Positions 51,505-64,000 of a stretch of DNA of 64,000 nt are shown piece by piece. The stretch is from Jacaranda mimosifolia (taxonomy: Eukaryota > Streptophyta > Magnoliopsida > Lamiales > Bignoniaceae), in the NCBI GenBank assembly GCA_018894105.1, contig CM032120.1, forward strand, positions 27,550,710-27,614,709, in the 5' to 3' direction. Below the pieces are notes generated by a model. The model did not search any database. It was given only the letters and a program-made list of their open reading frames with translations, and had not been told where the DNA came from. The position numbers and the translations under genes were made by a program. Every line of letters starts with the position of its first letter. The stretch's first letter is position 1.

Positions 51505-54078
51505 ATGGCGAAGAGACCTTCCACTTCCCTCCTCATCTCCCCTTTCTCTCTCTTCCTCCCTAGAGGCGACGCTTTGCTATATCTTATAGCCCTTCTCTCC
51601 CTCTTCTCCCTTCTCCTCCAGCACCTCTCTGCCTCACCCACCTCAGCCCATCCCCACTTCGAGGGCTTTGACGCTGATGAAGATGATGATTTCTCCATCG
51701 GAGACCACAAAGCCGATGGTGCTGATCCTCCTCTCCGCTCCACCCCTCCTTCCATCTCCCTCTCCACTTCCACCCCCGAGTCTCATCACGGTCCCCCCGA
51801 TTCCGGTCCTTCCCAGATTCAATCTCCGACCTCCGATCAGAAATCTAACTCAAATCCCAAGCCAGCTTCGACGTCCTCATTTGATTATTGGGATGAGGAT
51901 GAATTTGAAGGCATTCCTCAGGACTCAAATTCACCATCCGACAGTCGGGTGGTCCCTGAATCTGCCTCCACTGGGTCGGAGTCTGATTCGGGTTCTGGAA
52001 CCGAGAATTTAGAGGAAGGCCCGAAGTCTGTCGGGAAGCTTCCGAAGAAGCTGACTTCCTATTCGGTTGAATTTGTTTGTGTTTCTTTCTTGATCATGTT
52101 TACGATTAATTATTTCATGGGGAAAAGAGAGAATGAGAATCTGGCCTTGGCGTGGGCGACTATGTTTGCAGCCAAAGACTCGATTTTCGAGAAGAATTTT
52201 AGCTTGTTGGGAGTTGGTGAGACTGACGACTCGCCGCTGTTGTTGAAGGAAGGGCAGAATGTGTTTAAGTTCTATGCAAGTGGGAGGCGGTTCTGCTCTG
52301 GATTGCTGGTCACCATGGAGCTCAAGAGTAGGCATGATTTAATTTCGAGGCTGTACAATATGGTGGTGCCTTGTAAGGATGAGATAACATTCGAGGTTTA
52401 TATGAATGATGATGTGATGGATCAGGTGGTTTTTGCATTGGCGAGGAAGAAATTGGCAAAGACGATTCAGAAGGAGGTGAGAGACTTGCAGAGGTTTGCA
52501 GGGTTGGTGACACCTCCGAGTGGCAGGAAGTGGGTGGCAGAGGAGCTGCAGGTACTTTCGGAATCCAAGGAGGTCGCCGGGGATTTGATCACTGATGCTG
52601 TCCTTGATCAGGTATTGGTTTCCAAATATGTCTTTATTAATATCTGATTTTTGCTTTGTTGCTTTTTATCGTTAATTTAGTTATTGGCTTACATCAAAAA
52701 GATTAAGTGATTGATGATAAATTATGATGGTTAGCTTATGATTTTTGGGGATTCAGTGAGTAGCTTATCAAGAAAAGGTCGGTCCTGATTGTGGGTGTGC
52801 TTATTATTTCTAGTCTTTCTTTATAGTAATGAGTTTAATTTGGGTGTTATGCTCCTTAACCACTTGGGAGGTGAAAGTAATGCGTCATTCCTGTGGACTG
52901 GCCCCACATATATTACTTAGAATGACGCCTTATGCTCATAGGCCTGGAAGTCCACAACAATTATTTATTATTCTCCTGATCAGTACTTGAGCTGAGAGAC
53001 CTATAATATTTTTGGAAGTGATGGTCGGATCATTTCAAGGATGCTATTTTTAACATGAGGTTTAATCATTAATAACTATAATGGGAACATGGAACTGGAT
53101 GAGGAGGTTGTCATTAACTTTAGTTGATCGAGGTTTGTGGCACACAAGCTTGGTAAACTGATTGCTGTTTTTTTCCCCTTCTGTAGAAGGTTCAGATAAT
53201 TGGCTCGTAAAATTTCATGATTTAGTAAAGTCTCGTAATGATTTCTGTCTGACTTTGACAGCTATTCTGTGATTTTTGTCTCATTTTGTTGCAACTATGC
53301 TGTGATCTCCAGCAAAATCTTGTAGATTACATTTGCTATATCCATTTGTAGTGGCTTCTCCAATCCCTGCATCACATTTTTTTCATAACTATCATCATGG
53401 TTGCCACTTGGCCACTTGATGTGTACAATTGAAATATCTATCTTACCCTTAAAAAGCAGAATTTAATATTGTACTACAATTTCATTCTTGTTGCCCCCTG
53501 ACATGAAAATACTTATGTTTCTTTGAAACTTGTGAAGGTTTTTGGTGATAAAGCTTTTGAGAAACTTGGAAAAGGTTTCATCTCACTGCATTTCTCTGAT
53601 CAACACTTGGGCTCGCACAAGAAGATGCTAGTGTTTAAATTTGCCATCCCCAATGCTAACCACATGGCTGACATGACTCGATTGGTTGCTCTAGTACCTT
53701 ATTACATCGATCTAATTGGACGGTACAAGCTCAATTCACATGTGAGTATAGTCATACATTTTGGAAGATTACACATTTTGCTATAAATATTTATATTTAT
53801 CCAAATTTAACCATTTCCATATAATATGATCACTTGGCGTGTCTCAGGCTCGATCTAAAACTGAAGCAGCCAGATCAAAGGTTGCCCAGGAGATTTACAA
53901 AGAACTTCAGAATGCCAGGCAGGAAGCTTTGCAGAAAAAGAAGGCCGACCAGAGAAAGAAATTGGAAGAAGCTGAAGCCAAGCTAAGTGCTGAGGGTCTT
54001 CGCAAGAAGGAGGCTAAAGAGCGTGCCCGCCAAATGAAGAAAGCCATGCCAAAACTCAAGATGACTAGGGCTCATTAG
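51505..54078 (+). CDS. CCDC47-like ER membrane protein (DUF1682), 3 exons
   Basis: Exons 51505-52611, 53538-53741 and 53848-54078 join in frame to 513 residues plus stop. Seen: a hydrophobic stretch at about 24-42 (LLYLIALLSLFSLLL) acting as signal sequence or anchor; a Ser/Pro- and Asp/Glu-rich luminal-type region (about 55-170) containing FDYWDEDEFEG; a membrane segment at 187-205; a conserved globular DUF1682 region containing FYASGRRFCSGLL; and a Lys/Arg/Glu-rich coiled-coil tail (about 440-513) ending MPKLKMTRAH. Family knowledge: CCDC47 is an ER calcium-binding protein and part of the PAT complex, which helps multi-pass membrane proteins fold at the translocon; the plant members are uncharacterised (At5g49945-type). 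The start is the first ATG, with GACAATGGCG context. It is slightly longer than the Arabidopsis relative as I recall it, mostly in the low-complexity luminal part. The gene is convergent with the EMB8-like gene. Confidence 0.93.
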
Positions 54079-55456
54079 ATCCAAAGTTTTACGAAGGTGT
54101 TATTCTCATTTTAATTGTTGTGATTTACAGTAATTTGCACTGGGTTCACTTCTGTTCGAATTAAGGGAAGATCTTACTTAAACCATAAATGGTTATGTGT
54201 GTACCTTAGACATTGGAGACTGGTGGTCTTCATTCAACTTGACCATGTATGTGGTTTCTGAATGTAGCCATGGTTCAGGCATGAAGAAACAAGTCGAGCT
54301 CTCTCAGCCAATTATGAGAATTAGAAGGAATGGAATAGATTGAGGTGGTTATTGTGACTGCTTTAAGAAAGCTATTCTGCAGAATTCTGAGTCTTAGTTT
54401 TGGGGGGGCAGTGGGTATCATCGAGTCTTTTTCTACAGAAACACTTGACCCAACAGCAGATATAGTAAAAGCTGCAAAATTTTCATGTTCCCTTTTGTGC
54501 TGGCTTTCATGTGAAAGTTATATTTCCTTCCATAGCATGCTTTGCTTCATTTTGTAGTTTTGATAACTTAATCTGGAAGATAAATATGTTGCATCATAAT
54601 TTTGAATGGGAAGAATTTTCTTTTTCTTTTTTTTTTTCCCTCTCATTTATCAACTGTACTATTTAGGTTTAACAGTATTACATCAAATTGATGAGTGATT
54701 TGAATTCATTTTGCCAGGGCGGTAACATTTCCACAGTTTATAGGAAGCTAAATGAAAGTGATCAACTTTGGGCATCGTGTGGAATAATTGTCAACAGAAA
54801 TAGTTCTTGAGATTGTATTCCACTGAAGCACCCCACAACTAGAAAAAGTTGTTAAGCTATCTTCCACACCTAGAATTTCGTGCCATGAGCTATCCAACAG
54901 TTCATGAAAGCAACCAAATCTCGAGACTTTCCAGTGATCGGAAATACTGAACATTTTCGCAGCATCAAAACATAAACCCATGAGATGGGTGGATTGCATG
55001 TCAGCTATCTGTATTGAATGTAAACTTCCATGTTCAACTATTAATGATTTGTCTCAATCTTGTTTCTGCAAAAAAAGGATAGTACTTGGAGTCTCCAGCA
55101 GGTTTAAATAGACTAGTCGACTCGGAGTCCCACAAAATGAACCCTTAAATCATGAGTTAATCTAACAAGATCGTCAGATTTTTACATGTTTTTATGATAA
55201 TCATGATTCTTAGTACTGCTTTAGCATCAAGTGCCATTTGCCACTGCTACTGCTGCTGCTAATTATGACAACAATGAAACGCTGGAACTTGTATTGCTCC
55301 TTTTTGTATTCACTCTTTATAACAAAATTTTGAAGGTCCATTTACATAATGTTCTTGTACAATATAGTTTAATCCTTTAACTCACCAAGCTTATCTCATT
55401 TCCCATAACAAACAAGATATTTACCTCATATTAGCACAATTTGCTGTGCTTTTCAC
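54079..55456. other. Region between convergent genes (both 3' UTRs)
   Basis: Both flanking genes end into this 1.4 kb stretch, so it must contain their 3' UTRs and polyadenylation sites. An 83-codon minus-strand frame (54748-54999) has ordinary amino-acid composition but no recognised domain and no supporting splice partner, so it is not called as a gene. A CTG/CTA triplet run lies near 55238-55260. Confidence 0.5.
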
Positions 55457-58400
55457 TTACCGTCTAAGTGATTTTGCAGAGAAGATTTTCCTGAAGAGTA
55501 TTGCAAGAGCCGAACCCACAACTGGCCAACTTGTAACGACTGCAATATATGCAAGCAGCCACAAAGACCTGTGGTTCTGGCGTGAAATCTGATATAAGCA
55601 TTTCTTGACAGGAGCAACAATGCCATTGATATCTTGTTCTGGGGACCAACGAATATCTGGACTCTGGCTGATGCCAATCTCTACGTTTTGTTTTTCTTGG
55701 ACATTCCCTTTTGCATGAATTGTATCTTCCGCCTTATGGACTGCGACGAGTCCACCACCTTCAGTGACGATGCCATCTCCCGAAACATTTAGAAATGGGG
55801 CCATACCAGTTGATGTTTGTCGAGGATTGGCAGAGGAAACTGGCATCTGCACTTTGATGGCCATACATTTTTTCAGTTCAAATATTATTGAGCTTATGAC
55901 GTGGAAAAAAGATGACTATAACTTCAACAACAAAAATTCTTCAAATAAAAGTGTTTCTGCAGTCATTCTATGTTAATGAGACTTTCAATGCAGACCCCCA
56001 CCAAATATTTGGGTTCATAATTAGGCAGAGGTTATTGAATGAATCATATACTATCTTTAAGGGTCTAAAGCACACATTTTGTCTAATGCTCAGCAAAGAG
56101 GCTACTATACATGAGGGCCAAATTTTAAAAATGCACGAACTTAGCCCCACCACCACATACTTCTGCTTTTCTGTCAAAAATATGAGAAAGTTGAGAGATT
56201 GTATTACTTCTCAAGTTATTAGCCACGTAGAGGTATATGGGTGAGTCTCTGCTAAGCAAATAACTAAGTATAACTGTGAGTAAATGTTACTTTCACCTCT
56301 TTTTTCTGGTGGCTCAGTGGGCTGGATTTCAAAACACTGAAAAATTCATCAACAGCCCTTACCCACCTGCAAGAGAAAAAATTAGGTGAAAGAACCCAAA
56401 GGTAACTAGCTAGATTAAGGTGTATTATGTGTTTTCGTTGTGTGAATTGTGTACATCTGGAGCTTGATTAGATGATAGTTTCCAAGTTTGATAGGCTAGC
56501 TAGAATTAAAACGATGAAACAGAAAACGAATATAACATTCTTGCATTGACACCATTTGAAAAGCCAAATTACATATCAGAACATCAATTTACCAGACATT
56601 TCTTGCAGTCAATCCTTCAAAAAATGGTAGGTGCCCTCCATGCTGTGTGGTAGCCAAGACAACATTATTATTTAACCTGCAAATTTCATTAGTTAATCGG
56701 CTGTCATAACCACAAATAGTAAATAAGCAGCAACAACAAAAACTGAAATTCATGTCTTATAAATAGTAAATGCGAGAACTATTCAAATATTATAATCAAA
56801 GTATCATATGCTATCAAGTATGTTTCAACCATAACAAACTCGTAACGATATAAAAATCTCTTGTGCAATAAATTGCCAAATTTTGTCTCGCTAAATTTTC
56901 TTCTCTAAATCTTCATAACAAACAAATTACTGTTCAAGTTTTTCTTTTCTTGCCCGGCACTAATTTACTTCTCCACTTGACCAGACTTTATGTCTCTTCT
57001 GCTTTTCAGAATGTTTAATGTGCTTAGTCTCTTCCTTAAACTTAAAACACAAAATCTCATTGTACCAACACATTTGGAAACATCAAACTTGCGTTCAGAA
57101 AATGACCATAGAGACACAGTGGCCTTTGGACCCTCAATAACACCTCACACGTGGTGAAATTTCAACATTCCTTTTAAGTACATCAGTCTTCATAATAACT
57201 GAAAACATTTCATTCCTAAGTGAATAACTGCTGTCATCTTTTTGGGACATCTACCTAATATAGATTAGCTCATAGCCCTTTACAGATGAGGATAGTATTA
57301 TCCTGATTCCAAAATTCTGTTAACCAGTTGAAATTTCAGTTAATACTCTGATCTATTTCCATCAGAAACTCTCTCTCTCTCTCTCTCGTTAGTTTGACCA
57401 ACTTTCTAACAAGAAAAAACTGTACTTGAATATGAAAAGTGAACCAAATATTTTTAGCCAGCTCAAACAACTACTTGTGTCTTTGCCAAAAGCTTCCTTA
57501 AGCTGGACTGTTAATAGTCTAATCTCTTTCTTTAATATTACCAACAAATAAATGAATGTCTGAAGGTTCATCCGTAAAAAGTAGTATATAGGCAGCATAC
57601 CTGCACTCATCCCATGGAATTGCTTCACTTGTACATATTGGATCATCTAAAGAACTGATGCAGAGAAGGGGGACCTTTACTCTTCCGACGTAATTACAAC
57701 TGCTACACTGCCTGTAATATGTATCAACAGTCTGGGAAAGAGAAACAATTTAGTCATTGAACATCAGGCAAAAGAATGAAGAACCTGAGTTTCGTATTAT
57801 TACCTCGCAATTAGCAAGAATACGAGTTACAGCATCATCAAAGTCCCGGGCAGAACGCGACTGTGAAAATTAGAATAATGGTTATGTTCCATCTTCATCA
57901 AAATTCAAAATAAAGAGCTGTATTGAGTTCAATACATATGGACCATCATCATGTCAGAAGTTTCTGAGAACGTAAAAACCATGTCAAGCAGAAATGAGAC
58001 TTCATTTAGCTGATTTCCCTTTGTCCCTCACCAAAATTACAATAGGGAAATCATGCTATAAATGTCCCTCAAACTGGCATAATAAAGAGAGAGCATTCTT
58101 AAAGATTGTAGATAGAACATAGATTACCTCTTTGACAATTTCCCAATTTGAAAGACGAGAAATGACATCCTTGTGCCTATGAAATTCCACAGTATATCAA
58201 ATTACATGCTTATCTAGGACAGTTAATTATATAAAGGGGTGACAAGTGAGGCAACATGTACATCAAGTGGAGTGAGAAAAAGAAGGTGATGTATACATAC
58301 AAATATGCATAATCTTTCAAACCGCCGGTCAAAGCTTTGCTGTAGAGACGCTGCACCAGCCTACGTCTCATAAACCTGTCACATAACTGGAAAGAACAGG

Positions 58401-59501
58401 AGGATAATCCAATCCATAATCACTTAATAGTGTCATTTACAAGATAACCAAAAAATCAGTGCATCAAGATTATCAAACCTTTGACTCAACACTGTCTAGA
58501 AAATGGAAAAGAAAAAAATGGAAACAGTGAGCAGGTGACACGATTTTATATCTTTCCAATTTTTTCCACATAGAAGATGAAGATGAACAAATGTAAAGAA
58601 ATGTAGGAATATGGAACCAATTTGGTAGACAGATAAGTAAAGCAAAAGAAGTTGGTTACAGGATAGAAATTAATAAAGAATGAATAAAAAGTTTAATTTC
58701 AAAGATTCAGTTCTAAGACTTGTCAGCGGAAAGAGATTTATGAGTACTAACCAAAGAGTCCCAAGGAGAACAGATTGCTGCAGCTCCAATAATAGGAACA
58801 TTAAATCCATCCTCCCCAAGATATTTAACCTGAAAAATTAATCCATTGGAAATTATGAAGATGCATAATGTAAAACTTCATTGAGAGCTTCAACATAGTT
58901 ATGCAAGATCATTAACACAATCTTTTCAAAACGAGCAATCAACAATATCATAACATGACTGGAGAAAACTTAACATTTAAGACCTCTCCCCCACCCCAAT
59001 ACACACAAAGTAACAAATTAGATAGGGACCCTAGAAAAACATTAGAAACAGAAACCATATAAAAGTATACATGATAAAAAGTGAGAAAACATATTCATTA
59101 GTGTATCTAACCCGAACAACTACTGGCCACTGCTAATTCTACCCAAAAATCTTATCAATGTGAAATTTTCTCCATCTCAATTTTGAAGGCATGGTCCTAC
59201 AGATACTATACAATTTCGCTCTAAATGGAATACAAATATGCAAAATATCAACACAATTATAGTATTTTCAAATGAAAAGTTTTAATATAAAATATATCTG
59301 CAACTCAATGAAATGCATCTTACATAAATAAGTTTATTGCAATGAATCATTTAATAAATTGTAGAGGATTCTCTATACCAGTATATTAGCACCAATGCTA
59401 GTGCCAACAGCAAATAGAGGAGCTTCAGGGTATTGGCAGTGAATATGGTCAACCACTGATCTCACGTCCTCCGTCCACGCCCCAGTATAGAAACGATCAG
59501 A
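55457..59501 (-). CDS. EMB8-like alpha/beta-hydrolase, 3' ten exons (5' end outside window)
   Basis: Exons in reading order: 59501-59379, 58829-58752, 58386-58301, 58176-58128, 57860-57804, 57731-57601, 56676-56593, 56366-56297, 55846-55457 and a missing 5' part; the nine listed segments join without a stop to 355 residues. Seen: TEDVRSVVDHIHCQYP, the nucleophile elbow GTSIGAN (Ser in GXSXG), SPWDSL, the acid loop PLLCISSLDDP (Asp), IPWDECR, and the histidine loop TTQHGGHLPFFEG. The complete Ser-Asp-His triad is present. The C-terminus adds about 125 residues, including a hydrophobic segment (LWLLAYIAVVTSWPVVG) near the end, possibly a membrane anchor. This matches plant embryogenesis-associated EMB8-like / ABHD1-3-type esterases, whose substrate in plants is unproven. 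The last exon start uses AG before ATGCCAGTT and is the least certain junction. The count of ten in the call includes at least one exon beyond the window; nine are seen here. Confidence 0.88.
57368..57388. repeat. CT microsatellite in an intron of the EMB8-like gene
   Basis: An uninterrupted CT run of about ten units, read as GA on the coding strand, within the intron between 57600 and 56677. It may vary in length between individuals. Confidence 0.8.
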
Positions 59502-62500
59502 CTGTAGCATACGATCCATAGAGTTTTCACAGTCAAAAGTGGAATCTGAAGTAATAGAATGATGTCTACTTCATTCCATTTCTAGATACTATTAGATTTT
59601 ATGTTAGATTTTATGTGCCTTACATGTGAAAAAGCATATGCATAAATAGAGAAGTTTGAATATAAAAATACTATGGATTTCAGAATGTTCTTCCATGTTG
59701 AGATTAATTTTTTGCTATTATCATGTTATGGTTTTCAGGTCAAGCATTTTTTCAATAAATTTTTACTCACAATCTAAACAAATTATGTTGTTTTATTGAT
59801 AATATTTGAAACAATATGATGTTGTTAAGATCATTATATGACTTTTAAATTGAATTTAAATAATATTTATAATATTTGCATGGAATGAATGAGATGAGAA
59901 ATTAATTAATACAAACAACACAATAAAGTGTTGAAGGAAACAAAACTATCGAATATTCAAAATTTAACTAAGTAGATCTTGCTCTCTAAACCAAAATTAT
60001 TTGAATTTATAGTTGAATAGTACTTTATATTTGATCAAGATGACTTGCGAGGTGTTTTTCTTTTTTTTCTTTTTTTTTTTAAATTGGTTTCATGAAGTTT
60101 ATTCGCTTTTCAATTCTCTCTTACCTCTTACTCAAAATTTGACTATTATATCATACTCCTTTTCATTAGATAACAAAATATTGACAATCTAGTAAAGTTA
60201 TGAGCAAAAGAATATTCGAGCTTTTTTAATCTTTTTTTCTTAGAATTTAATTTATTTTTAGAATTTTAATATCAAATAATCTATATATATATATATATAT
60301 ATAATTTCAACTCACTTGCTAATTGAATTCGATGCACTTTTCAATCTTTTGAATAGATATTAGTATGAGAACCAAATTGCTATAAAATTTTGTATTGATT
60401 TTTGAGGCCCAATAGGAATTTATTTATAGTATGGAATTTAAGTTTTCTTTTGCTGTACAAAGGTAAAATTCAAAAAATTGGCATTTGCAATTGATTGAGG
60501 CAATTTTTTCAAAGATGAGTTATATATATATATATATATATATGTGCTGTATTATAATTTTGGAAAAATGCATATTAGCTATATATATGTGTGTATATAC
60601 ATATATATATGTATATATGCGTGTGTGTGTGTGTGCATGGTGTGTACTTCAAAATATAATATCAATGCCCATGCTTAATATATAAAAGTCAGTTTCTCAA
60701 CTTACTTGGAAAAATAGATATTATAAATGAGACTCATTCTTAACCAAAGTAATATTTTAGTTGATAGCCTATTTGGTATATTATTTTCTTTTGAAAGAGT
60801 TTTTCATGAAATATATGACACAACCAATTTAAATTTACCAATGTACGAAATATTATTCATTTATCATTTGCAAATTCATTTTCTATGTATAATTATTTAA
60901 AAATACAAAAGACATCAAGCTTTTAGAAGTCCACTGATATTTCCACTTTTCAAATATCAAATGTAATTTAGTAGTGATTTATTAGATTTAATTATTTTCA
61001 TCAAAATTGAACAAAACACTAAAATGAACTTCATTTTATTTAAAACTTATTATTAAAAATAGAATTAATTTTATTGAATTGAGTTCTAGGTAAAAGATAC
61101 TGACTTAGATATGCTAATTGATGATAAAAGGAAACATCAATTTTGTAACTTCAAATTTTTGAACAATTTGTAGATATCCTAAATACATGTATAACATATA
61201 TATGTATGTACACTAGCTGCGGATATACCATCCCAAAACTAAAACAAAATAAATATTTTGGTAATGTTTTCACCCATTGAATTATTGACTAAGTATGCAC
61301 ACCAATTTAATCATTGATAAATCAAATAATTGAAACATCAATATGAATCAAAGCAAAAGATACTAAAAAACTTTAGATATACTCTAAAACTGAAAAAGAT
61401 AGTACCATTTATGATGTTGCAAAGAATTATGTATTACTAAATTGAACATTAAACATACATGATAATAAGAAATAAATAATTTTTCAAGTATTTACAATAA
61501 CATATAATTTTTTACCGATTAATATACAATTCACTATTAATCAAAAAGTTAAAAAACAAAGTTAAATTTTTTAATTTGCTCCAGTTTAATCTATTAACTT
61601 AAAAGAATGCAATGTTTATACTCTTTTACATCATCTTGCGCCTCAAAATTCAAAATGATTTACTCAGTTTGAATATTGCAACCAATTATCAAATTTAGTT
61701 CATGACAGTAAATGTAAAGGGAAAAGAAAAGAAAATGAAGGAAATATACTCTTCTCATCCTCTCCTCCTCTTTTGTCTCACCCTCAACCTCTTAATCTAT
61801 TTTTCAAATCCAAAATTTGAGTGAGAAAAATGAAAAGAAAAAATATTAAAGTAAAATATAAAGTACGAAATTTGAAGTGATAAAAATTTTCTCCATGGGA
61901 TATTAGCCACTAAAATATATAGTTTAAATATAGCAGTATTAGTAATATTAGATAATGATTGGGTGTATTAAGTCAATTTAGTGTTTAATGACATGATGAA
62001 AAGTTTCTAAGGATTTTTTTGGTATAATTGGTCAATGGTTTTACTATTCTTTTCTTATTTTTAACTAACTAGAGCAATTAACACCATTTTAATCTTAATA
62101 TCATTTTAGCTTTGAAACCAACTAATTAAGCAACTTGATTACTTAAAAATAATATTGTTAAATTTTCTTGTATGACATAATTAGTTGATTATCCTACTAT
62201 TTATTTCTTCTTTGTTGAATAAAACAACTAATTTAAGTTCATTCAATTATAAAATATATTCAATTTAAGACTTTAAATTATTTAATTTATGAATCCACAT
62301 ACAAATAAAATTTATCAAATTTAAGTAGTCTTAACATCAAATTCTTTTACTAAACAAATAAAGAAATGACGAACTAATCTCTATATAACAAAATATAATG
62401 ATCTAAATCATAAGAGGCTCAGAAAGAGGAATTTGGTAAGTTAATGACGATTTTTATAAAAATATGATAGAAACACTCTTTCAATTGTAAAGAATACAAG

Positions 62501-64000
62501 AATGCAAAGTGAAATAATTCAAAATACAAACCATAAAGTTCAAAATTTAAGAAAAACCATCTAGCCATTGAACTAAATTATTTGTAAACCAAAACCAAAT
62601 ATACCATGTTGACATTAATTATAATTAAGATCTATTTACTAAAAAAAGAAAGATGAATCTAACACGGTCTATCTACTTACCCAAACCCATTATCCTACTC
62701 CTCTCTTCTCTTTGGCTCCACCTAACAAATAAATGCGATATAAAATTGTACACATAAGCTAGAAACATAAAATTCAATATGAAAAATTCACAAAAATCAC
62801 TTCTTTTTTTTATATCTTATTAATATTCTTATGGATATTATATTTATTGATTACCATATCAACTTTTAATTTATATTATATACAATATATTTTGACATTG
62901 TCTTAATCTTTTTTGATATCTTATTATTTTTACAATTTTCAAGCAAGATTTGAAATTCTCTTTACTTTTTAAACTATGAAATTATATAAAAAATTATTTT
63001 CTATTATTTGAATGACATTCAAATTTTAGACTCAGAAAATCAATTTACTAAAAGGGTTCTTAGAATTTCAATTTAGAAAGTTAATGCTCAAATTCAAAAG
63101 CAAATGAGATTATTCATGCTAGCAGTTTTTCTCGTTTTATAAATTTTATTGTTTGTTCAGAATTTGTTATGTAAATTATTATATATTAGGTAGTAAATAA
63201 TAATTTTTTACGATGTTAAAATTTGGATAATGAGTTTAGTTTTTTATATATTGTTGCAAGTTCATGAAAAACAAACATGAATAGAAAATTAGAAAAACTA
63301 AATAAAATAAAGAATTAAAGATCATAAAAATCATAATTCATAACAGAAAAAATATTTTATTCATTTTTCCTTTTTGTCTAGCGTAAAAGAGTATTAGCTT
63401 CATGGTGTGGATTCATCATTCTCTTTCCTCCAAAGTATTAACTAAACTAGAATAATTTGTAAGACAAGACCAGAAATTTTCATAAGTTTGCAACTATGCA
63501 AAAAGGCTAATTTTAAATGGTTATAACTATGTCATACAAAATCCTGTACAAGCATGAGATATATTAATGAAAAGCTTCAGAAATTTAATTTTGAAACAAA
63601 TTTAATTTCATTTAAAAGTTTAAACTTCTAAAAAAGAATTATAAAAGAAGGAAAGATACTACCAGAATTTGAAAAGAGGTTACTATGAAAATGAAAATTC
63701 GTAATGTTATACACAAACCAATACTTAAAAATAATTATATTTCAATTATGACCTCTTATTTTTATATTAAATGGAAACTTAATTAAGATTATAATAGACA
63801 CCACAAAAAGAATTTAAGAAATGTAAGGTACCAGGAGCTATTTATACTTTTATAATAATATGTGTGTGTTTATATACATATATATATATATATAAACAAA
63901 TCAAGCCACAAAAACTATTTGTTTGATTAGAATTCCTTTCAAGCTAAACTAATCGATGTTGTTAAAAGCCAATTTTTTTTTTTTATCAAGGTGTTATCTT
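59502..64000 (-). other. Long AT-rich intron of the EMB8-like gene, continuing past the window
   Basis: The exon ending at 59501 begins inside the hydrolase domain (SDRFYTGAWTED), just after where family members carry an HRGLGG-type segment. I found no sequence encoding that segment or the N-terminus in these 4.5 kb on the minus strand. The missing exons must therefore lie beyond base 64000. The DNA is strongly AT-rich, with TA and TG runs and no other supported gene. Confidence 0.6.
60280..60640. repeat. Cluster of TA and TG microsatellites
   Basis: TA runs at about 60283-60303 and 60523-60543 are followed by alternating TATG/TATA and a (GT) run near 60620-60636. The small + strand frame across it (60485-60685) is an artefact of the repeat. 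A similar TA run lies at about 63875-63894. Confidence 0.75.

Noticed and set aside
51495..51773. Minus-strand frame rich in Glu and Arg opposite the start of the CCDC47-like gene
   Set aside because: Shadow of the Ser/Pro/Leu-rich first exon on the + strand.
54748..54999. 83-codon minus-strand open frame between the convergent genes
   Set aside because: Protein-like composition but no recognised family, no start context or splice partner, and it lies where 3' UTRs are expected.

Overview
The window is plant nuclear DNA, most likely from a woody eudicot or related angiosperm. Evidence: GT-AG spliced genes with AT-rich introns of up to about 5 kb, three proteins of land-plant families, and plant-type repeats (an LTR retroelement with an initiator-Met-tRNA-like primer site, a hAT-type MITE, TA microsatellites). 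The species cannot be named from the sequence. There is no CRISPR array, operon or prokaryotic signal.

Layout. (1) 629-34986, + strand: one very large gene of 34 exons encoding a DExH-box RNA helicase of the DHX29-like plant DExH7 family. My exon joins keep one open frame of 1436 codons plus stop. Its introns carry a recent tandem duplication, a probable solo LTR, three copies of an unnamed repeat, two adjacent MITE-like elements and several low-complexity tracts. (2) 34987-51504: a repeat-rich intergenic block with a hAT-type MITE (616 bp, perfect 8-bp target duplication), a possible SINE, fragments of a second retroelement type, and a 10.3 kb LTR retroelement (39371-49673, minus orientation). 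The retroelement has both LTRs, a 5-bp target duplication, primer-binding site and polypurine tract. It keeps only a broken gag, a broken accessory coiled-coil ORF and a scrap of the end of pol. (3) 51505-54078, + strand: a three-exon gene for a CCDC47-like ER membrane protein (DUF1682), 513 aa. (4) 55457-59501, - strand: the last ten exons of an EMB8-like alpha/beta-hydrolase gene, convergent with the CCDC47-like gene. Its 5' exons lie beyond base 64000, so 59502-64000 is read as one AT-rich intron.

The three genes are unrelated housekeeping functions (translation/RNA remodelling, ER membrane-protein biogenesis, lipid or ester hydrolysis) and do not form a pathway. The least ordinary object is the retroelement: a gag-only, non-autonomous element with an extra coiled-coil/acidic ORF upstream of gag. 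I found no convincing new biological system.
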